Assembly: GCA_030040525.1 (NCBI GenBank)
Contig: JASHTN010000135.1
Coordinates: 1-10,332, forward strand
Source of the DNA: Gammaproteobacteria bacterium
GTDB lineage: Bacteria; Pseudomonadota; Gammaproteobacteria; Steroidobacterales; Steroidobacteraceae
Reading direction: 5' to 3'
Length of the DNA stretch: 10,332 bases
Shown: one piece after another, positions 6,276 through 10,332 of the stretch
How the letters are laid out: every line of letters begins with the position of its first letter
Position numbering within the stretch: position 1 is the stretch's first letter
Position numbers and translations under genes: made by a program
The notes under the pieces: model-generated
What the model saw: only the letters and a program-made list of their open reading frames with translations
The model's database searches: none
Told to the model about the DNA's origin: nothing

Positions 6276-7103
6276 CTACTTCAGCGGCTTGATGAACTTG
6301 AGCGTGAAGCGGTCGCTCTCGCCGATGGCCGCGTACTTGTCGTGGTCCTTCGCCCCCAGGCGGTAGGTCGGCGGCAGCGTCCAGACACCCTGCTCGTAAT
6401 CCTTGCTGTCCTTCGGGTTGGCGTTGATCTCGGACTTGCCCACGAGTCTGAAGCCCTGGGCCTCGATCAGCTTGATGGCGTAGTCCTCGTTGACGTAGCC
6501 GCTCTTGGCCTTCGGATCCTGCGGCACGGCGGGATTGCCGCGATGCTCGGTCACCCCCAGCACGCCGCCGGGCTTCAATGCCCGGTACATGGTGGCAAAG
6601 GCCTCCGCTGCGGCATCGCGCGCCATCCAGTTGTGGATGTTGCGGAAGGTCAACACCATGTCGAGAGTTCCCGCAGGCACGGCATCGCTGCCGTCGAGCG
6701 GGAAGGTCACCACTGACACGCGGTCGTACAGATCCGGGCGGGAGGCGAGCTTCTGCCGGAAGTCGTCCAGGCGCCGCGCGATATGCGCATTGCCGGGCTC
6801 GGCGGCGATCACGCCGGCGTAGTACTTGCCCTTGTCGCGCAGCAGCGGCGCGAGGATCTCGGTGTACCAGCCGGGCTCCGGCCACACCTCGAGGACGCTC
6901 ATCTCGGGGCGGATGCCGAAGAACAGCAGCGTCGCTTTCGGATGACGGTACTGATCGCGCTCCCGGTTCGCTTCCGGGCGCTGGTTGCCGGCGAGGATGG
7001 CATCGAGGGCCGCACCGGTGGCCTGCCGCGAGCTGTAGGTCGCGCATGCGGCCAGCAACACCGCAGCCGCGGCGAGCGCGGCCAGCTTGAGTGCGGATCT
7101 CAT
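6276..7103 (-). CDS. Predicted lipoprotein with SAM-methyltransferase fold
   Basis: This 275-residue protein has a lipoprotein signal: a basic start, a hydrophobic alanine/leucine stretch and the lipobox L-A-A-C, with Cys20 as the lipid site. Alanine at position +2 predicts outer-membrane sorting by the usual rule. The rest resembles the predicted class I methyltransferases of COG4798. Motif I is V-L-E-V-W-P-E-P-G-W-Y-T-E (70-82). A block T-F-R-N-I-H-N-W (152-159) sits at motif IV, and A-L-K-P-G-G-V-L-G (175-183) at the post-motif strand. The glycine-rich loop has E-P-G in place of a G-x-G, so SAM binding should not be taken for granted. I chose the ATG at 7103 because it starts directly at the signal peptide; a frame start at 7136 adds eleven residues before it. 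The substrate is unknown. It is separated from the upstream RRM gene by a terminator. Confidence 0.85.
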   Translation of the reverse strand: MRSALKLAALAAAAVLLAACATYSSRQATGAALDAILAGNQRPEANRERDQYRHPKATLLFFGIRPEMSVLEVWPEPGWYTEILAPLLRDKGKYYAGVIAAEPGNAHIARRLDDFRQKLASRPDLYDRVSVVTFPLDGSDAVPAGTLDMVLTFRNIHNWMARDAAAEAFATMYRALKPGGVLGVTEHRGNPAVPQDPKAKSGYVNEDYAIKLIEAQGFRLVGKSEINANPKDSKDYEQGVWTLPPTYRLGAKDHDKYAAIGESDRFTLKFIKPLK

Positions 7104-7157
7104 GTCAGTGACGGAAGTTTCGCACCTGCGCTGCACGGTGCGCCGGGCTGTGGCACG

Positions 7158-7185
7158 AAAAAACCCGGCACGCAGCGGGGTCTTT
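7158..7185 (-). terminator. Intrinsic terminator of the RRM gene
   Basis: Read on the minus strand, AAAGACCC pairs with GGGTTTTT (one G-U pair) around a loop containing GC/GC, and the stem runs into a six-T tract (plus-strand A-run 7158-7163). It begins fourteen bases after the RRM stop and lies between that gene and the downstream lipoprotein gene, so the two are probably separate transcription units. Confidence 0.75.
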
Positions 7186-7198
7186 CCTGAGCGCGCCC

Positions 7199-7480
7199 TC
7201 AGCGCCGGAATGGTCCCCCGCCCTGGCGCGGGCGCTGCGGACGTTCCTGCGCCTCGTTGACCCGCAATGGGCGGCCGTTCATCTGAAAGCCGTTCAGGGC
7301 CTGGATTGCCGCCTGCGCCTCCGCCTGGGGCATGTCGACGAAACCGAAGCCGCGCGGCTTGCCGGTCTCGCGGTCGTTGATCAGCTTGACCGACTCCACC
7401 TTGCCATGGCGTTCAAACAGGGCCTTCACATCCTGCTCGGTGGCGCTGAAGGGCAGGTTACCCACGTAGATCGTCGTCAC
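7199..7480 (-). CDS. RRM-domain RNA-binding protein
   Basis: This is a 93-residue protein made almost wholly of one RNA recognition motif that binds single-stranded RNA in the cytosol. RNP2 is I-Y-V-G-N-L (4-9) and RNP1 is R-G-F-G-F-V-D-M (43-50). The RNP1 aromatics F45 and F47 are present, while the last position is methionine instead of the usual aromatic residue. A short basic tail, P-Q-R-P-R-Q-G-G-G-P-F-R-R (81-93), follows the fold. Small bacterial RRM proteins of this kind are often cold- or stress-linked, though their RNA targets are mostly unknown. The frame is open to 7522, but the family begins at the T-T-I-Y-V-G-N-L block. I therefore chose the GTG at 7480, which follows AAGAGAG. 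It stands alone, with a long non-coding region upstream and a terminator downstream. Confidence 0.93.
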   Translation of the reverse strand: MTTIYVGNLPFSATEQDVKALFERHGKVESVKLINDRETGKPRGFGFVDMPQAEAQAAIQALNGFQMNGRPLRVNEAQERPQRPRQGGGPFRR

Positions 7481-7841
7481 TGGAGAGTCTCTCTTGAAAA
7501 GGCGGACAGCGGCGCACCGCACACGCCGGGCGCATGTCGCGCGTGAACAGTCGAACAGGTCAAGGCTTCAAGGCACACGATCGGCAGTTTCAAGTCAATG
7601 CGCAGCGCTTGGGCCGGCGGCCTGCACCTGCGTTCGCGCACGGATGAGAGGCGCGGGGCGGGAGATGAAGTCAACACGATCGAGCAAAGCGCACTCATCC
7701 ATCGCGGATACGAACGCCGGGGTGATGCTACTCCCGGCCCCCACGGGACGCAAACAGCCAACTTGTCGCGTCCTGGCAGCACGATGCGCCGGCTCGCACG
7801 GCCGGGCGCCGCACCGGCATCTCGCCCCCGGGCCGCGTCGG
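7481..7841. other. Non-coding region between speA and the RRM gene
   Basis: No open frame here has a believable start or composition. The stretch holds the upstream region of the RRM gene and the downstream end of speA. On the minus strand, TTGACC and TTGACT words occur about 80-120 bases before the RRM start. They could be -35 elements, but I find no good -10 for either. A five-base inverted repeat with a one-base centre (7483-7493) covers the RRM ribosome binding site. I see no T-tailed hairpin just after the speA stop. Confidence 0.6.
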
Positions 7842-9821
<1,980 letters not shown>

Positions 9822-9826
9822 GGGCG

Positions 9827-9845
9827 CCTTATATCAAAATTGTGT
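9827..9845 (-). promoter_or_regulatory. AT-rich patch before speA, possible promoter
   Basis: Between the sulfurtransferase stop and the speA start, the minus strand reads CACACAATTTTGATATAAGG, a local AT-rich island in very GC-rich DNA. GATATA or TATAAG could serve as a -10, but no -35 stands at the right distance. The AAGG at its end serves as the speA ribosome binding site. This would let speA be transcribed apart from the upstream gene. Confidence 0.3.
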
Positions 9846-9861
9846 GGCCAGGAAGAGTGCT

Positions 9862-10332
9862 TCAGCGCGCGCTTTCGGAGGCGCGCGCCACCGCGTGTCC
9901 CGGATCGCGGATCCACTCGCTCCACGAGCCGGCGTAGAGCCTGGCGCCCGGCAGCCCCGCCACCTCCAGCGCCAGCAGATTGTGACAGGCGGTGACGCCC
10001 GAGCCGCACATCGAGATCAGCGTCGCCGCGTCGCGCCCGGCAAGGCTCGCGCGCCACGCGCGCTCGAGCTCGGCGGCGGTGAGCCAGCGCCCGTCGGAGT
10101 CGAGATTGCGCGCGTACGGGTGGTTGCGCGCGCCAGGTATGTGGCCGGCCACCGCGTCGAGGGTTTCGTTCGCACCCGCGAAGCGGTCGGGGCTGCGCGC
10201 GTCGATGAGCAGCGGCTCCCCGCGCGCGAGCGCACCGCTCGCGAGCCAGGCTGCGATCTCGCCGCTCGTGACGCTGTGGGCTGCCGGCGGCTGCGGCACG
10301 AACTGCCGCGGCGCGCGTGCCGCGGCGCTGCT
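9862..10332 (-). CDS. sseA: 3-mercaptopyruvate sulfurtransferase, C-terminal rhodanese domain (partial)
   Basis: The reading frame stays open to the window end, so only the last 156 residues are seen; the N-terminal rhodanese domain lies beyond. The visible part is the catalytic domain. It contains L-L-I-D-A-R-S-P-D-R-F, then A-G-H-I-P-G-A-R-N-H-P, then the active loop C-G-S-G-V-T-A, with the sulfur-carrying cysteine encoded at 10006-10008. It ends with L-Y-A-G-S-W-S-E-W. The C-G-S-G-V-T form of the loop is that of 3-mercaptopyruvate sulfurtransferases, whereas thiosulfate sulfurtransferases usually have C-R-K-G-V-T. The enzyme moves sulfur from 3-mercaptopyruvate to thiols or cyanide, probably in the cytosol. 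A GTG within the frame at 10299 is not a true start because homology-like sequence continues above it. It lies upstream of speA in the same direction, and a working link between them is not evident. Confidence 0.9.
   Translation of the reverse strand, partial: SSAAARAPRQFVPQPPAAHSVTSGEIAAWLASGALARGEPLLIDARSPDRFAGANETLDAVAGHIPGARNHPYARNLDSDGRWLTAAELERAWRASLAGRDAATLISMCGSGVTACHNLLALEVAGLPGARLYAGSWSEWIRDPGHAVARASESAR

Noticed and set aside
4729..6366. A 545-residue plus-strand frame overlapping the helicase
   Set aside because: Its alanine/arginine/glycine/proline-rich composition fits a frame-shifted reading of the helicase gene, and it runs on into the converging gene.

Overview
The window is GC-rich chromosomal DNA. 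Its families and gene styles suggest a gammaproteobacterium, perhaps near Xanthomonadales, Nevskiales or Steroidobacter relatives; that placement is an inference from protein style and base composition only. I see no rRNA or tRNA gene, insertion sequence, phage gene or CRISPR array, and no abrupt change in composition. Most of the window looks like ordinary core or housekeeping genome.

Layout. Positions 1-231 (+) hold the 3' end of a HAD phosphatase gene. It converges on a major facilitator transporter gene (257-1606, -). A 166-181 bp divergent spacer with an interrupted inverted repeat separates the transporter from a two-gene unit of unknown function (1788-2411 and 2416-3066, +), which has a near-perfect Shine-Dalgarno. 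That unit converges on a small hydrophilic unknown gene (3081-3425, -). Next come a Nudix hydrolase of the ADP-ribose pyrophosphatase type (3532-4104, -) and, divergent from it, a UvrD/Rep-type superfamily 1 helicase (4163-6253, +). The helicase converges on a predicted lipoprotein with a SAM-methyltransferase fold (6276-7103, -). Upstream of that, on the same strand, lies a small RRM RNA-binding protein gene (7199-7480, -) with a clear intrinsic terminator between the two. A 361-bp non-coding stretch follows. Then come biosynthetic arginine decarboxylase speA (7842-9821, -) and the C-terminal half of a 3-mercaptopyruvate sulfurtransferase (9862 to the window end, -), which reads toward speA across a 40-bp AT-rich gap.

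How the genes fit together. Few functional links are visible. SpeA makes agmatine for polyamine synthesis, and the sulfurtransferase may be co-transcribed with it. The Nudix and helicase genes share a short divergent control region. The best candidate for something undescribed is the pair of conserved-looking, cytosolic, helical proteins at 1788-3066. They appear to be translationally coupled, and I cannot assign either to a named family. The lipoprotein methyltransferase-like protein is the second item worth a look, because a SAM-binding fold is predicted outside the cytoplasm. The long open frames opposite speA, the helicase and the transporter are codon-bias shadows.
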